From positions 27,256 through 91,255 of the IMG/VR virus record IMGVR_UViG_3300036790_000231: a DNA stretch of 64,000 nucleotides; one strand, 5' to 3'. The notes beneath the pieces are model-generated. The model was given only the letters and a program-made list of their open reading frames with translations. It was not told the DNA's origin and did not search any database. The stretch is from a virus. Below are positions 16,873 through 27,037 of the stretch, in pieces (position 1 is the first letter of the stretch; each line of letters opens with the position of its first letter). The position numbers were made by a program, and so were the translations under genes.

Positions 16873-19800
16873 GGCGCTGTAGGACTCTGACCGATTTGAT
16901 GAGAAAGTTCCTCACTAAACAATTGTGGATCTGCTACCTCGACAGGATGAGTAAGATTCAAGTTTTCTATCATAGTCGAGGACGAAGCACCTGGAGCGGC
17001 TGAACCATATACTGGCATATTTTCTGGTCGCATGCTGGCCGGGAGAGAAGCTGCATAAGCAGGTAACATACCGCCCATTCCATTGAAGAATGCTCCTCTA
17101 TATTGTTCCCATGCAGTAGTAGAAAAAGATTGTGGCTGATTTAAATGACCATTTAATTCGGCCATTTTCTCAGTATTCTGTTCAGTGGCTAAAGAATTTG
17201 TCTCAAGTTGACTGACAAGAGAACGCATAGTTTCTTTTTCTTTTTCTGTATGAGCAGAAGATTCGAGTCCCTTTATAGTTTGCTGTCCTTCTGAAGAAGC
17301 AAACCAAGTAAGAATTTCTTGAGAACTCATTCCGGCCACTTTCCCTAGGCCGACTCCGCTAGCAGTAGCCTCTAATTGGCTTCTTTCTGTTCCTAAAGCT
17401 CCTGCTTCGCCTTCGGTAGCAGACTTCAAGGCTTTGACATTCGTAACCCCTGTAATTTTCCCTACAGTTTCAATCCCCTGCGCGAGATTTGAGTAGATAC
17501 TTTTATTGAATGATCCAGAAGCCTCTATTCCCTTTACCAAAAGTTCTACTGTTGCAGCAGTATTATTTTGTAAGGCTAATCTATTTTCTTCAAGTTGTTC
17601 AGTATTTTTATTTATCTCTTCAATAAAGTGAGCTTCTTCCGATATAGCGCCAGAGGAATGAGCTTGCTGCTTAAGTTCCAATAGCTTAATACGTTCAGAT
17701 TCCAAATCACCTTGTTTCATTATCAAAGCACTTTGTTCATATTCTCCAGCTTCCTTGTTATTTCCTCTTTCAGCGGCTATCTTTGACTTAGATTGTAGTA
17801 AAGAAACTTCAGATTGTTTAGAAGATGATTCTTGTTCCATTTGCGACTTAGCAGAAGTAATTTGTTCGACTACAGCATTTGTAACAATTTGTTTCAAGCC
17901 AGATATTTCCTCCTTAATCGAAGCAACTCTAGAAGATTCTCCTTCTCTTTCAGCTTCATGTAGGACATTTTCTAATTGTACAATATATCCAGTCGTCGTA
18001 GAAATTATCTGCTGATCCATTTCCTTGACCTTGACAAAATTCCCTAAAGCTTGAGCAATTCCCTGTTCAGAAGTAATACCACTCTCAGTTTCTTGATAAG
18101 CTTGATTAACTTCAGATTGTAGTGCATTTATTCTTTCCATAGCAGCAGTTGCTATTGTTTGATTCAAACTAGCGATACTCTGTTTAATAGTATTAACCTC
18201 TTCCGTATTGCCAATTTTTTCTGCTTCCTTAAGAGGCTTTTGAAGATTTTGTATTTGCTTATTAGCAGAAGCAGCTATTTGCTTATTCAAAACTTGAACT
18301 TGACCATACTGGCCCTTAGATTGAGCCGTACTCTCTTGAGAAGTTTGTTCTTGAGATATTACGTTATATGATGATTCTAATTTAGATACTTGATCTTGTA
18401 TTTGCTGCGTTTGATCGCTATATCTATTTTCTATATTTTCTGACATAGCCTTAGATAGATTGTCTTGTTCTTCTATTAATTTATTATAACGAGCCCTTAA
18501 ATTATTCAAAGCCGCTGTACGCTTAGGACTGCTCTTCTCAGTTTCTACATGACTAACTTGACTCATAGTCTCATTTTTGAGCTGATTTATCTTGCCCAAT
18601 TCTTTTTTCATATCCTGAGATTCTTTCTCCATGGTTCTAATATCTAATCCCTCAGTTCCAGGTTCGCCAATTACTCTTTTAACAATTTTCCCTTTAGAAG
18701 AAAACACCTTTTGTATATTAGAAGAAGTCGATAATTCGGTTCTCTTTTCTCTACCAGTTTTCATCTTTTCTAGGAGCCCATTGGCAGCCCCTATTTCATT
18801 AGAAAATTCTTCAATATATTTATCATATTTTCCACTTTCTGAGCTGAATTTTTTTATTCCTTTAAATGCTTTACTTAATGATTTAAAGAACTTTTGAATA
18901 TTAGAAAATTCAGCTTGTTCATTAGGATTCATTTCAAGAAGCGTAGGCATGAATCTGGCTATGCTACTACTTATTGCGTTGCTGCTGCTGGATGCTTGAG
19001 CAGAAGACCCAATAACTCGCGGTATGCCACCATCAGCAAAATGTTGTCTCGGGGAAGAAGAGTTGAATCCCATGTGACTATCTAAACCACTTGGCGATGT
19101 TCCAGCCAAACGAGCTGCCTCACTATATTGGGAAGGATTCATAATTCTCTCACCCTCATGAGCAATGATTGGAACTGGAGAACCACCCCACGGCGCGCGT
19201 CCGCCAGAAGCAAATTCTTTCAATCTTTTTACCGCTCCTCCAGAAGCCATAAATTTTAGATAATCTCCACTTACAAAAGTTTCCCATGCTCCTAGTCCTT
19301 GGGAAGCAAGAATCTTTATAGCTCCAATTGTATTAGCAATAGGATTCTTTGCATTCCCTCCAGGAACATCAGCAGCATTCATTGGCATCTCAATTTGATA
19401 CAAACCCTCTGCGTGTGAACCTTCATCTGAAACAGGGCTTTCAGCTAATGGATTGCCAGCAGACTCAGCCAATGAAATAGCAGCCATAATTCTTGCCATT
19501 CCTCTAGGACCACCCTCTTTATCCCAGAGATTTTCTAATCTACTTCTATTATAACTTCCACCAGCAGAACTAGATGTTTCTATTCCGGCACCAGAAGATT
19601 CACCTAATTTTTCTAAGAATTGATTAGCCGCACCAGTTGCCGTATTCAAGGCACCTTGAACAACTTTCCCAATTAATGCTCCACCTTTGACTTTAGGAGC
19701 AACAATTTGCTGAAGCAATCCTAATGCTCCCCCACCTTTTCCGGCAGAAGCTTGTACTGCACTTATAAATGAGGCTGCTCCCTTACCCTTACCAATATCA

Positions 19801-22800
19801 GTAAGTTGCTGTCCATGATTCTCTAAGGTTTTTGCTGCTGATATCCAAGCCTTAGTTCCTTCTACATCAGGCAAGTGAACTGCATTGAATCCTGCTAGAT
19901 ATGAAGCGCTTGGTGAAGATTCAAACCAGCCAGCTCCTCCATTGTCCTTTTGTCTTGCAAACCCTGAAGTTCCCCAATATCTATCTCCAATCCTCATAAA
20001 TGTATGATCTCCATTGAAGAAAATAGTTACCAAACCCTCTCCTGAAGGAAATCCCCATGAGCCTATATCACCCGAAACTGTAGTTGGAACTTTGTATCCA
20101 CCTTGTTGTGTGACAAAAGAAACACCGCCTGAGCAATCGACACCATCTCCCAAGCGAGCGGGTTCTGTATGACCACCCCCATATACATATGGGAGATTCA
20201 TATTGGAAACTAAGTCAGCAGCAGCAAGAACTCTGGCCATATGCGTGCCACCGAAACTTGCATGAAATGCCCTTAATGCACTTACAGTTCCACCCTCGGC
20301 CATACTCCTAACAGCCGGTGCCCTACTCAGATACTCGTCAAGAAGAGAAGCTTGACGAGAAGCATGACGAGGATCGGTTGTAAGAGCTATCTCATCGTGA
20401 CCAGCCTCACCTACTCGATATGAATGTCCACCAGGAGAAGCATTCATCCAACCACCAGATGCACGCATATATTCTGGAACTCCTCCACCAGATGCATTAT
20501 TCGGTTCAGAAAAATTTTCATGTCTATATTGCTGATTTCTTGATCCTTGAATCTCAGTATTAGAAATTCCATACTTACTCAATGCCTCAGAAACCAATTC
20601 CTTTATTTCTTTCATGCCCTTAGCAGTACTAACGGTCCCCTTGCGCATAGCTTCATCAATAGCTGTCTCCGCACTTCCAAAATTACTTATTAATGCTTCC
20701 TTACCTTGCTTAGAGTGAAGTCCTAAATCTTCTGCAATACTTTCTATATTAGTTTTAACCCTTTCTTTTACTTGCTTAAAAATAAATTCTGTTGATTCTT
20801 TAATTGATTCAAAACTCTTTGATACTTTAGCAGTAACAGGTCCTAAACTTTCAAAATATTTTTTTGTATTTTCTGAAAATAATTGAGCTGCGCGCGTAGC
20901 AGGACTATAAGCTTTAGCAAGTTCTTCTAATTTTTTCTTCCATTGATGAAGAGCTGGATTATGAGCTAATTTGGTTGCTTCTAAAGATATTTCTTCTAAA
21001 GCACCGTTGGAAAGATTTTGTATTTTACCTTTATTTTCTTGAAGTAAATTTCCAAACTTTCTTAGACTAGATTCCGAACTATTTTCTTCACCAAAAACAT
21101 TTTGGGCGAATCCCGCATAATTACCCGTTACCGCATCTCCCAAAGAACTAAGAGAAAAAGCATGATGAATATCTCTTCCTAATTCATCGCCAAAATTACC
21201 TGTTGTAGGAATTCCCTGGGAACTATAAGTTTGACCTAAATTAGCCGTAGATTTGTCTAATATGTATGCAACTCCTCCTGCTACCACGACAGGAACTAGA
21301 ACCGCCCCAACTAAATCTGCTGCGCTTATTCCAATGGCTCCTACTGCTCCCTCGCCGCCAGCAATAAGATCAGACTCAGTAGAAGAACCTGCATCATGCT
21401 CTGCTGTGGAAACTGCTCCTGCTCCTCCTGCGCTCTCTGCGCCGCCAACTACTCTCTCATCATTAAGCGCTTCTTGAGCAACTTTTGTCTCTTCAATAGC
21501 TTGTTTGTTTTTGGTTACTGCACTGGTGAGAGCTTCCCATGCCTCTCTTCCCGTGCCACCCTCAAACATAATTTTCAATGCGCTATATAGACCTTTAACT
21601 ACGCCAATAGTGCCCATCACGGCTGATTTATATTTCATTACTTTAGTAATAACAAATATGCCAGCCAAAATGGTTCCAAATCCCTCTAATAAAATCCTTC
21701 CCGGTGCTCCAAAAAGATTGAAAAATTTCAATAAAATGTTTGTAAGTGTGCCAACTATTTTAACTACATTACCTAATCCAGGTATCAAAACTACTTTTAA
21801 GAAGGTAGAAAATGCTCCTAAATTGCTAAGATTAAATACCTCAATAAACTCCTTACCTAGAGTAAGTAGAACTCCACCAATTAATGACAGACCTTCTCTT
21901 GCTTCTCTAAAGAACTTAGTGACCTTTGGCCCATTAGATTCAACCCATTTAGTCGCCCTTTCGACTGATTCAGAAAAAGTAGTTACAGTCTTTAATCCCT
22001 GTGGAGCAGCATCATGGCCAATTGCCAAGAAAAGAGATCCGATTGATGATCCTAAGTGAGCAAACCCTTCAGCATATTTTACGGCACCAGTAAAGAATTC
22101 TTTAAGATCATTCACTCCTTCTGGAGTAGAATATTTTGTATCAAGTTTAGCCCAAAAATTATCCCAATCTTCTGACATTTTTTTGAAAGCCGGATCAGCA
22201 GCTTTTGCTATATCTTGAAATAAATTCATCAAATGTAAAATAGCTGAAGTAACTATAGGAAGATTATCTGTAGCATCTTTAGACATTTCCTCAAAGAATG
22301 AAGTGCCTTTTTCACCAAAGATCTCATTCTTATATTTTTTCAGGCTAGATCCCATAGCCTGAGCAAGATTGTCAATCGGTTCTAAGAAAGAGCCTGATCC
22401 TAAAAGACTTTCAAGTTTTAAAGCAGCTTCTTCAAATGGTTCAATGAAGTAATCAGTTATTTTCTTAAGGGGGCTATCTGGCGACTTGAGCTGTTTCTCC
22501 AGGTTGCTTAGGACTTTGACTAAGGCTTTTTCAGGGCCAGACATCTGGCTAAGCAATTGTTGATACTGAGCTTCTTGACTTGTCTCGGAAGAAGAAGGCT
22601 GAGCAGCTTGAAGTAAAGTTATTTGTCTCTCGCGGGCCGCCGCCGAGTGAGCTTGTTCTGCTTGAGTTACTGCTTGATGAGATGAAACAAGAGATTGACG
22701 AGCGCTTACAACACTTCGAGCCCCTTCAACTCCTCTACGCCGAGCAATATTCGCTTCTCTTTCTGCCCAAGGTACTTCCCAATCTGCCTTCTTTTTAGCT

Positions 22801-24611
22801 AATTCAGCAGCTTTTACTTGCTCTTCGGCAGTTATAATTCCTGTTGTTTCACCTTTTTCAATAGAAATCTGCTCTTGTCTTCTAGCTTCAGCAAGAGAAA
22901 CAGATGCACCTTCAGCAGCTAGTCTTGCACTCTTTTCAGCAAAAACAAGATCGGTAATATTTTTAAGAGCTTGTTCACGCGCTTCAGTAAGAGCAATCTG
23001 TGAATCTCTTACTTGTAATTGCGCATCATTTAATTGTATATTAGAATTTACTAGCTGTTGATTAGCAGAAATAAGTGTAGATTGATTTTGTAATTCTTTA
23101 ATTTTCCCAGCATTAGGTTCAAAGTAGGCAGTTTTTTCTGCTTCGCTTTTAACTGATACTGCTTGGAAAATTGATTTGAATCTAAGTAAAGCCGCACCAG
23201 CAATCGATATCATCGGAATAAGCTGACCAACTCCTGAAATAAACGCTCCTCCAAGAGCTGCACCTGCCTCACTTGCAGCAGAAGCAACAGATATTAAACT
23301 TCCAACTAAGCTATCTACTCCAGTAACTAATTGCTGAGGGACTGCGGCAATAAAAACCTCTTTTACCCCTTGTACTGCTGAAGCTACGCCAGTAAGTCTA
23401 AATTTTAGAAAGTCTAAATGAGCACCAATCGCTTCAAATGTTTCTCCAAAATCTCCTCTTTTGAAAGACGCTACTATTCCACCAGTAGATTCAAGAAGAG
23501 CTTTGCGGGCAATCTTAGAAGCTTCCTCCGCTTTGGATCCCCATTTCAGTGCATCTTCTCCACCAAGCTCAAATTGCCTGCTTAATGAGCTAAAAGCTCT
23601 AGCAAAATCTTGTGCTCCCCGTTTAGCCTCATTCTCAGTTAATTGGCCAGATTTTAATTTAGAAAGCCATCTATCGTACGCACTGGTAATATCATTGATC
23701 TTTTGCTTTAATTCTGCATCATCAAAACTCTTACCAATATTAAATGACTCGCTTCTTAATCTCTCCGAATCAGCAATTAATCTACCATATTCCTCATGAA
23801 CTGGTCCAAGAGAATTAGCCAAACTTTTATATTCTCTACTAAAAGCATCTATATAATTTTTTTGCTCTTGCTGAGATTTTCCTGTTTGATCTAGGGTAGA
23901 TCTATAATTTTGAAGAGCCTGATCTAAATCCTTAATTGAATTAATTTGTTTTTGCGCATCAGTAGATAAAGAAATTGGTTGACGAGAAGATGGCTCTAAA
24001 GTTTGTAATGCTTTTGCAGAAGCGCGCGCCTGCTCGGCTAAATCTCTTAACTTAGTAGCTTCTTGACTGGCTATATCAAATCTTTTAGAAAGAGAATCAA
24101 GTGATCCCCCTAATGCAGTATATTCTCTACGTGCATCTCCTAAATCCTTATTACCACTTTTTATCTCTTGCCCAAGATTATCAAATCTATCAACAATTTC
24201 ATCAACTTTTTTATTTAAATCATCTGAGGCTCCGCCTGTTTTCTCAAACTCAGCAGCAGTTTCAGCCATTGCGTCTTGAACATCAGTAGTTTTTCTTCCA
24301 AGATTCTCATGAGAAGATGCCGTATCATCTACCGACTTCTTATGACGATCTAAACTACCAGTAGCATCATCTATATCTCTACCAAGATTACGAGCGGATT
24401 GGGATCCTCTAACTTGCTCTTCTCGTAATCTTCTAGCCTTTTCCTCAGCATCCTCAGATTTATCACCAAGCTTTTCAATATCTTTGGCAACACCCTCAGC
24501 ACTAGAAGTTCCAGTTAATCTATCTAACTCAGCTTTAAGCGCAGCTACTTTAGCACTTGCTTGATCTTTTGCGCGAAGAAGTATCTCAATTATGTAGTCA
24601 CTGTCGGCCAA
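16869..24611 (-). CDS. tape measure protein with two cell-wall hydrolase domains
   Basis: A 2,580-residue protein that sets tail length and is ejected ahead of the DNA. Residues 1-400 are long coiled coil; hydrophobic segments follow near 430-480 and 960-1,130. About residues 1,465-1,560 look like an NlpC/P60-type peptidase: NLPYVYGGGH, the cysteine in DGVDCSGGVSF and a later GDHTFMRIGDRYWGTSG histidine. About 1,695-1,760 is a lytic transglycosylase segment with ISLAESAGNP and GLYQIEM. Residues about 1,900-2,350 are again long coiled coil. At roughly 1.5 angstrom per residue the tail could be near 390 nm if all is used as ruler. It is the longest gene here and lies between the endonuclease gene and the Dit gene. 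Confidence 0.92.
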   Translation of the reverse strand: MADSDYIIEILLRAKDQASAKVAALKAELDRLTGTSSAEGVAKDIEKLGDKSEDAEEKARRLREEQVRGSQSARNLGRDIDDATGSLDRHKKSVDDTASSHENLGRKTTDVQDAMAETAAEFEKTGGASDDLNKKVDEIVDRFDNLGQEIKSGNKDLGDARREYTALGGSLDSLSKRFDIASQEATKLRDLAEQARASAKALQTLEPSSRQPISLSTDAQKQINSIKDLDQALQNYRSTLDQTGKSQQEQKNYIDAFSREYKSLANSLGPVHEEYGRLIADSERLRSESFNIGKSFDDAELKQKINDITSAYDRWLSKLKSGQLTENEAKRGAQDFARAFSSLSRQFELGGEDALKWGSKAEEASKIARKALLESTGGIVASFKRGDFGETFEAIGAHLDFLKFRLTGVASAVQGVKEVFIAAVPQQLVTGVDSLVGSLISVASAASEAGAALGGAFISGVGQLIPMISIAGAALLRFKSIFQAVSVKSEAEKTAYFEPNAGKIKELQNQSTLISANQQLVNSNIQLNDAQLQVRDSQIALTEAREQALKNITDLVFAEKSARLAAEGASVSLAEARRQEQISIEKGETTGIITAEEQVKAAELAKKKADWEVPWAEREANIARRRGVEGARSVVSARQSLVSSHQAVTQAEQAHSAAARERQITLLQAAQPSSSETSQEAQYQQLLSQMSGPEKALVKVLSNLEKQLKSPDSPLKKITDYFIEPFEEAALKLESLLGSGSFLEPIDNLAQAMGSSLKKYKNEIFGEKGTSFFEEMSKDATDNLPIVTSAILHLMNLFQDIAKAADPAFKKMSEDWDNFWAKLDTKYSTPEGVNDLKEFFTGAVKYAEGFAHLGSSIGSLFLAIGHDAAPQGLKTVTTFSESVERATKWVESNGPKVTKFFREAREGLSLIGGVLLTLGKEFIEVFNLSNLGAFSTFLKVVLIPGLGNVVKIVGTLTNILLKFFNLFGAPGRILLEGFGTILAGIFVITKVMKYKSAVMGTIGVVKGLYSALKIMFEGGTGREAWEALTSAVTKNKQAIEETKVAQEALNDERVVGGAESAGGAGAVSTAEHDAGSSTESDLIAGGEGAVGAIGISAADLVGAVLVPVVVAGGVAYILDKSTANLGQTYSSQGIPTTGNFGDELGRDIHHAFSLSSLGDAVTGNYAGFAQNVFGEENSSESSLRKFGNLLQENKGKIQNLSNGALEEISLEATKLAHNPALHQWKKKLEELAKAYSPATRAAQLFSENTKKYFESLGPVTAKVSKSFESIKESTEFIFKQVKERVKTNIESIAEDLGLHSKQGKEALISNFGSAETAIDEAMRKGTVSTAKGMKEIKELVSEALSKYGISNTEIQGSRNQQYRHENFSEPNNASGGGVPEYMRASGGWMNASPGGHSYRVGEAGHDEIALTTDPRHASRQASLLDEYLSRAPAVRSMAEGGTVSALRAFHASFGGTHMARVLAAADLVSNMNLPYVYGGGHTEPARLGDGVDCSGGVSFVTQQGGYKVPTTVSGDIGSWGFPSGEGLVTIFFNGDHTFMRIGDRYWGTSGFARQKDNGGAGWFESSPSASYLAGFNAVHLPDVEGTKAWISAAKTLENHGQQLTDIGKGKGAASFISAVQASAGKGGGALGLLQQIVAPKVKGGALIGKVVQGALNTATGAANQFLEKLGESSGAGIETSSSAGGSYNRSRLENLWDKEGGPRGMARIMAAISLAESAGNPLAESPVSDEGSHAEGLYQIEMPMNAADVPGGNAKNPIANTIGAIKILASQGLGAWETFVSGDYLKFMASGGAVKRLKEFASGGRAPWGGSPVPIIAHEGERIMNPSQYSEAARLAGTSPSGLDSHMGFNSSSPRQHFADGGIPRVIGSSAQASSSSNAISSSIARFMPTLLEMNPNEQAEFSNIQKFFKSLSKAFKGIKKFSSESGKYDKYIEEFSNEIGAANGLLEKMKTGREKRTELSTSSNIQKVFSSKGKIVKRVIGEPGTEGLDIRTMEKESQDMKKELGKINQLKNETMSQVSHVETEKSSPKRTAALNNLRARYNKLIEEQDNLSKAMSENIENRYSDQTQQIQDQVSKLESSYNVISQEQTSQESTAQSKGQYGQVQVLNKQIAASANKQIQNLQKPLKEAEKIGNTEEVNTIKQSIASLNQTIATAAMERINALQSEVNQAYQETESGITSEQGIAQALGNFVKVKEMDQQIISTTTGYIVQLENVLHEAEREGESSRVASIKEEISGLKQIVTNAVVEQITSAKSQMEQESSSKQSEVSLLQSKSKIAAERGNNKEAGEYEQSALIMKQGDLESERIKLLELKQQAHSSGAISEEAHFIEEINKNTEQLEENRLALQNNTAATVELLVKGIEASGSFNKSIYSNLAQGIETVGKITGVTNVKALKSATEGEAGALGTERSQLEATASGVGLGKVAGMSSQEILTWFASSEGQQTIKGLESSAHTEKEKETMRSLVSQLETNSLATEQNTEKMAELNGHLNQPQSFSTTAWEQYRGAFFNGMGGMLPAYAASLPASMRPENMPVYGSAAPGASSSTMIENLNLTHPVEVADPQLFSEELSHQIGQSPTAP

Positions 24612-25208
24612 CTACATCACCTCATTCCTAACAGAATGAAATTCTTCAATAACTATTTCTCTTTCTTCTATCTCTTTTTTAGTATAAGCACCTCCGCGAC
24701 AATTTCTAAATTGGGCAAATTTTAGAACTATTTCTGCTTGTCTTCTCTTATTACATAAATAAGGAATAATATAAGGGAATGAATTACAAACATCTCTCTT
24801 ATTTTGCAAACGCCATTGATAAGCTATTTTTCCAGAAACAGTTATTTGGTTAAAGGTTACCTTTCCACCGTCCATTACAGTTACCAATACATCCAAAGGT
24901 TCTCTATGAACTTGAGCCACACTAATAAGAGGGCTTCGGAATAAAGGATGAGTCCCCTTTTTCTTTGTTAATGAAAAACATCCCTCCCCATCTAAAAACC
25001 CAGCAGCCCAAGCATACTCTAATTTTTCATCAAAAGATGGTTCTTTATAAACAAATGGCTCAATCTTTTTGATACCTTTTCTTTCATTAGTACATTGCTT
25101 GCAATGAGTTTGTAAACCATCGCTAGATCTAATAGAATGCCAAAAATCACTAGCAGATTTCTTTATTCTGCATTTACTACATCTTTTATTTTCTATTAGA
25201 TAGGCCAT
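24612..25208 (-). CDS. LAGLIDADG-family homing endonuclease
   Basis: A 198-residue protein. An N-terminal zinc knuckle (CSKCRIKKSASDFW...CKQC) is followed by the LAGLIDADG motif AWAAGFLDGEGCFSL (residues about 66-80), whose acidic residue cuts DNA. One motif means it works as a dimer. It sits between the GT frame and the tape measure, genes that are normally adjacent, so it is a mobile insertion; the stop is right before the tape measure start. Confidence 0.88.
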   Translation of the reverse strand: MAYLIENKRCSKCRIKKSASDFWHSIRSSDGLQTHCKQCTNERKGIKKIEPFVYKEPSFDEKLEYAWAAGFLDGEGCFSLTKKKGTHPLFRSPLISVAQVHREPLDVLVTVMDGGKVTFNQITVSGKIAYQWRLQNKRDVCNSFPYIIPYLCNKRRQAEIVLKFAQFRNCRGGAYTKKEIEEREIVIEEFHSVRNEVM

Positions 25209-25209
25209 T

Positions 25210-25659
25210 TTAATGTTCTATTTTTGGAGGAGTAACCTTCGCTAAAGCTCTTCGTCCAGCTTTAAGGAATGGATCATTGTCCTCAATCTCTTTAAGTTCT
25301 TTTTCTTCTATTTCTGTTTCTTTAGGATCACGCCAAGCTACATTCTTTAATTTTTCATAGTAATCATTAAGAGAATCTATATATTTATTTCTAGTTCCCT
25401 TATCATCATCGTAATTTGAATTGGAATATAGAGCACTTATATGATCGTTTCTTTTCTGATCTATTTCATCAACTAATTTTCTTCTAGTCCATATTTCATA
25501 AGCCTTAGTAAATCTTCTAGCAGGCCACTCCAGAAGTTCATTTATAGTCTCAGGATGATGTCCTGAATATGACTCAAGTGCAGCAAGAGGAGTTAAAGTG
25601 CGCGGTTTTGATTCCTCTTCCTCGCCCTCTGCGTCGCTGTCAGAACGTTTCTCCACCAC
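25210..25659 (-). CDS. tail assembly chaperone, GT extension frame
   Basis: A 149-codon frame (GTG at 25659) that is best read as the downstream half of a lambda-type G/GT fusion. It is acidic at its start (SDSDAEGEEEESK) and then helical, the usual T-domain composition. It is entered by -1 slippage at 25671-25665 from the G frame, giving a protein of about 360 residues. A separate start at the GTG is possible but not needed. Confidence 0.8.
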   Translation of the reverse strand: MVEKRSDSDAEGEEEESKPRTLTPLAALESYSGHHPETINELLEWPARRFTKAYEIWTRRKLVDEIDQKRNDHISALYSNSNYDDDKGTRNKYIDSLNDYYEKLKNVAWRDPKETEIEEKELKEIEDNDPFLKAGRRALAKVTPPKIEH

Positions 25660-26291
25660 TTTGTTAAAAAATACTCCAACTCTTCATAATTCTGCTCAAT
25701 AAACAAAGTAAGCATCTCCTCGCCATCCCTGACCGACATGCCGCCCTCGTCAGTCGGTCTAGACCAAATATCAATTAAGAGATTTCTCTCTGAACGCGGC
25801 ACCCTCAACCATATACACTGAGCTTCCGTAAGAAAATCAGGGATATAAGAAGCTAATTTGAGAACGCTTTTCAGGATCGAGTCAATACCACCTAAGCTGC
25901 TACCAGCGTCAACTGACAAATGACCATCTCGGAAGGAGAGAGGAAGTTTTTCATCTGGCATTATTTTGTCAATAGAAAGACCATCAGGGCCACTCATCGC
26001 CTCATCCATCTTGCGCGAAAACAGTCCAGTAAACTCAATCATCGCATGATATGAAAGAGGTTTTTGGTTATAAAATCTCTCAAAATGTTGAGGAATCAAC
26101 TCGCCACCAACTTTAACCTCATAATCTGCTTGGAAGTGCCATTCTTTAGTCGGAATAGGCTTTTCGATATCATCCTCAGAAGTCACAAGAGGTAAATCTT
26201 TTTTCTCCTCTTTCCCCTCAGCTACAGCGCCAAGTTTTTCTTGAAGTATTTTCTCTGCTGCTGCCTCATCTGTTGAATCTTCTGTAGCCAT
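25593..26291 (-). CDS. tail assembly chaperone G
   Basis: A 232-residue protein made when no slippage occurs. The acidic N-terminus, the WHFQADYEVKVGGELIPQHF core and the helical second half fit tail assembly chaperones that coat the tape measure during tail building. The last 22 residues after the slippery site are basic (ATQRARKRNQNR) and differ from the acidic extension used by the fusion. It is placed between the tail-completion gene and the tape measure, the canonical G position. Confidence 0.85.
   Translation of the reverse strand: MATEDSTDEAAAEKILQEKLGAVAEGKEEKKDLPLVTSEDDIEKPIPTKEWHFQADYEVKVGGELIPQHFERFYNQKPLSYHAMIEFTGLFSRKMDEAMSGPDGLSIDKIMPDEKLPLSFRDGHLSVDAGSSLGGIDSILKSVLKLASYIPDFLTEAQCIWLRVPRSERNLLIDIWSRPTDEGGMSVRDGEEMLTLFIEQNYEELEYFLTKWWRNVLTATQRARKRNQNRAL
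25665..25671 (-). promoter_or_regulatory. -1 ribosomal frameshift site (T_TTT_TTA)
   Basis: In the G frame, the codons TAT-TTT-TTA give the heptamer T_TTT_TTA (25671-25665), a classic X_XXY_YYZ site. Slipping back one base continues with AAC-AAA-GTG in the GT frame. The G frame closes at 25593. The fused product has 209 residues from G plus 151 from the extension. Confidence 0.88.
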
Positions 26292-26322
26292 TTTATTCCT
26301 TTCTAACTTTCGCTTTATCTAG

Positions 26323-26922
26323 TTATCTAAGACTATCTGGTTGAAGTCTTAATTTTAGGATTGCTTTAAATTTCTCTTTCCAATAAGGTAATGTTACTAA
26401 TCTCATGGCAGCATAAGTAGCTGCCATATAGTGTTGACCTTTTTGTCCTTTTACTGATTTTTGATATATAGAATGTATTCCATCTGGAGGAAGCTTCATA
26501 TAATTAGCTCTAAAAGGATATATAGCGCTTGCATTATTTCCATAAATACCAGTTCCCTTATCTACATAAATTGGATACAACATAGAGCCAGGGTTATATA
26601 TAGAAGTGGAGTCCATAATTGCAGGAATACCTATTTCTGCAAGAAATTCTATTCCAACATCAACAGGTCCATGACTTCCAACTGCCTCAGAAAGAGCTAG
26701 AGTTGATCCATGAGGAACAATTCCCTTTAAAAATCCCTCAGTATCATCAGTAATTCCTTTGACCATATCGGACAAAGTTTGATGGACTGAATCTCCACTA
26801 AGTTTGCGCGTATTTGATTCTATACGAGCTACATATATTTGATTATCATTTGCCATGAGCGTTTTTGAAGGACTGAGATTATAAAAAGCGTCGTGGATCA
26901 AGGGCCAATGGCCGAGATGCAC
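26323..26922 (-). CDS. HK97 gp10-like tail completion / head-tail joining protein
   Basis: A 199-residue protein. The region IYVDKGTGIYG...IYPFRANYMKL...VKGQKGQHYMA follows the pattern of HK97 gp10-like proteins, which finish the tail end that meets the head. GTG at 26922 has a GGGCGAGG upstream; an ATG at 26856 (MANDNQIYVAR) is an alternative start. It lies between the major tail protein and the G chaperone, as in other siphoviruses. Confidence 0.68.
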   Translation of the reverse strand: MHLGHWPLIHDAFYNLSPSKTLMANDNQIYVARIESNTRKLSGDSVHQTLSDMVKGITDDTEGFLKGIVPHGSTLALSEAVGSHGPVDVGIEFLAEIGIPAIMDSTSIYNPGSMLYPIYVDKGTGIYGNNASAIYPFRANYMKLPPDGIHSIYQKSVKGQKGQHYMAATYAAMRLVTLPYWKEKFKAILKLRLQPDSLR

Positions 26923-26983
26923 GAGCGCGGCCTCGCCCTACGCTCATCTACTACGATTTATATCATTTTTACAAAGAAACGTC

Positions 26984-27021
26984 AAGGGGGCGATGAGCGT
27001 CTATGAACCCATCGCCCCCTT
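26984..27021. terminator. strong hairpin after the major tail protein gene
   Basis: AAGGGGGCGATG (26984-26995) and CATCGCCCCCTT (27010-27021) form a perfect 12-bp stem with a 14-base loop. There is no T run on the minus strand, so it may partly terminate or protect the very abundant major tail message rather than stop transcription fully. Confidence 0.6.
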
Positions 27022-27037
27022 TTACTACTACTACTGC

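Noticed and set aside
21505-22059. A 184-codon plus-strand frame inside the tape measure gene
   Set aside because: It is antisense to a long, convincing gene, has no SD and shows low-complexity composition typical of a shadow frame.
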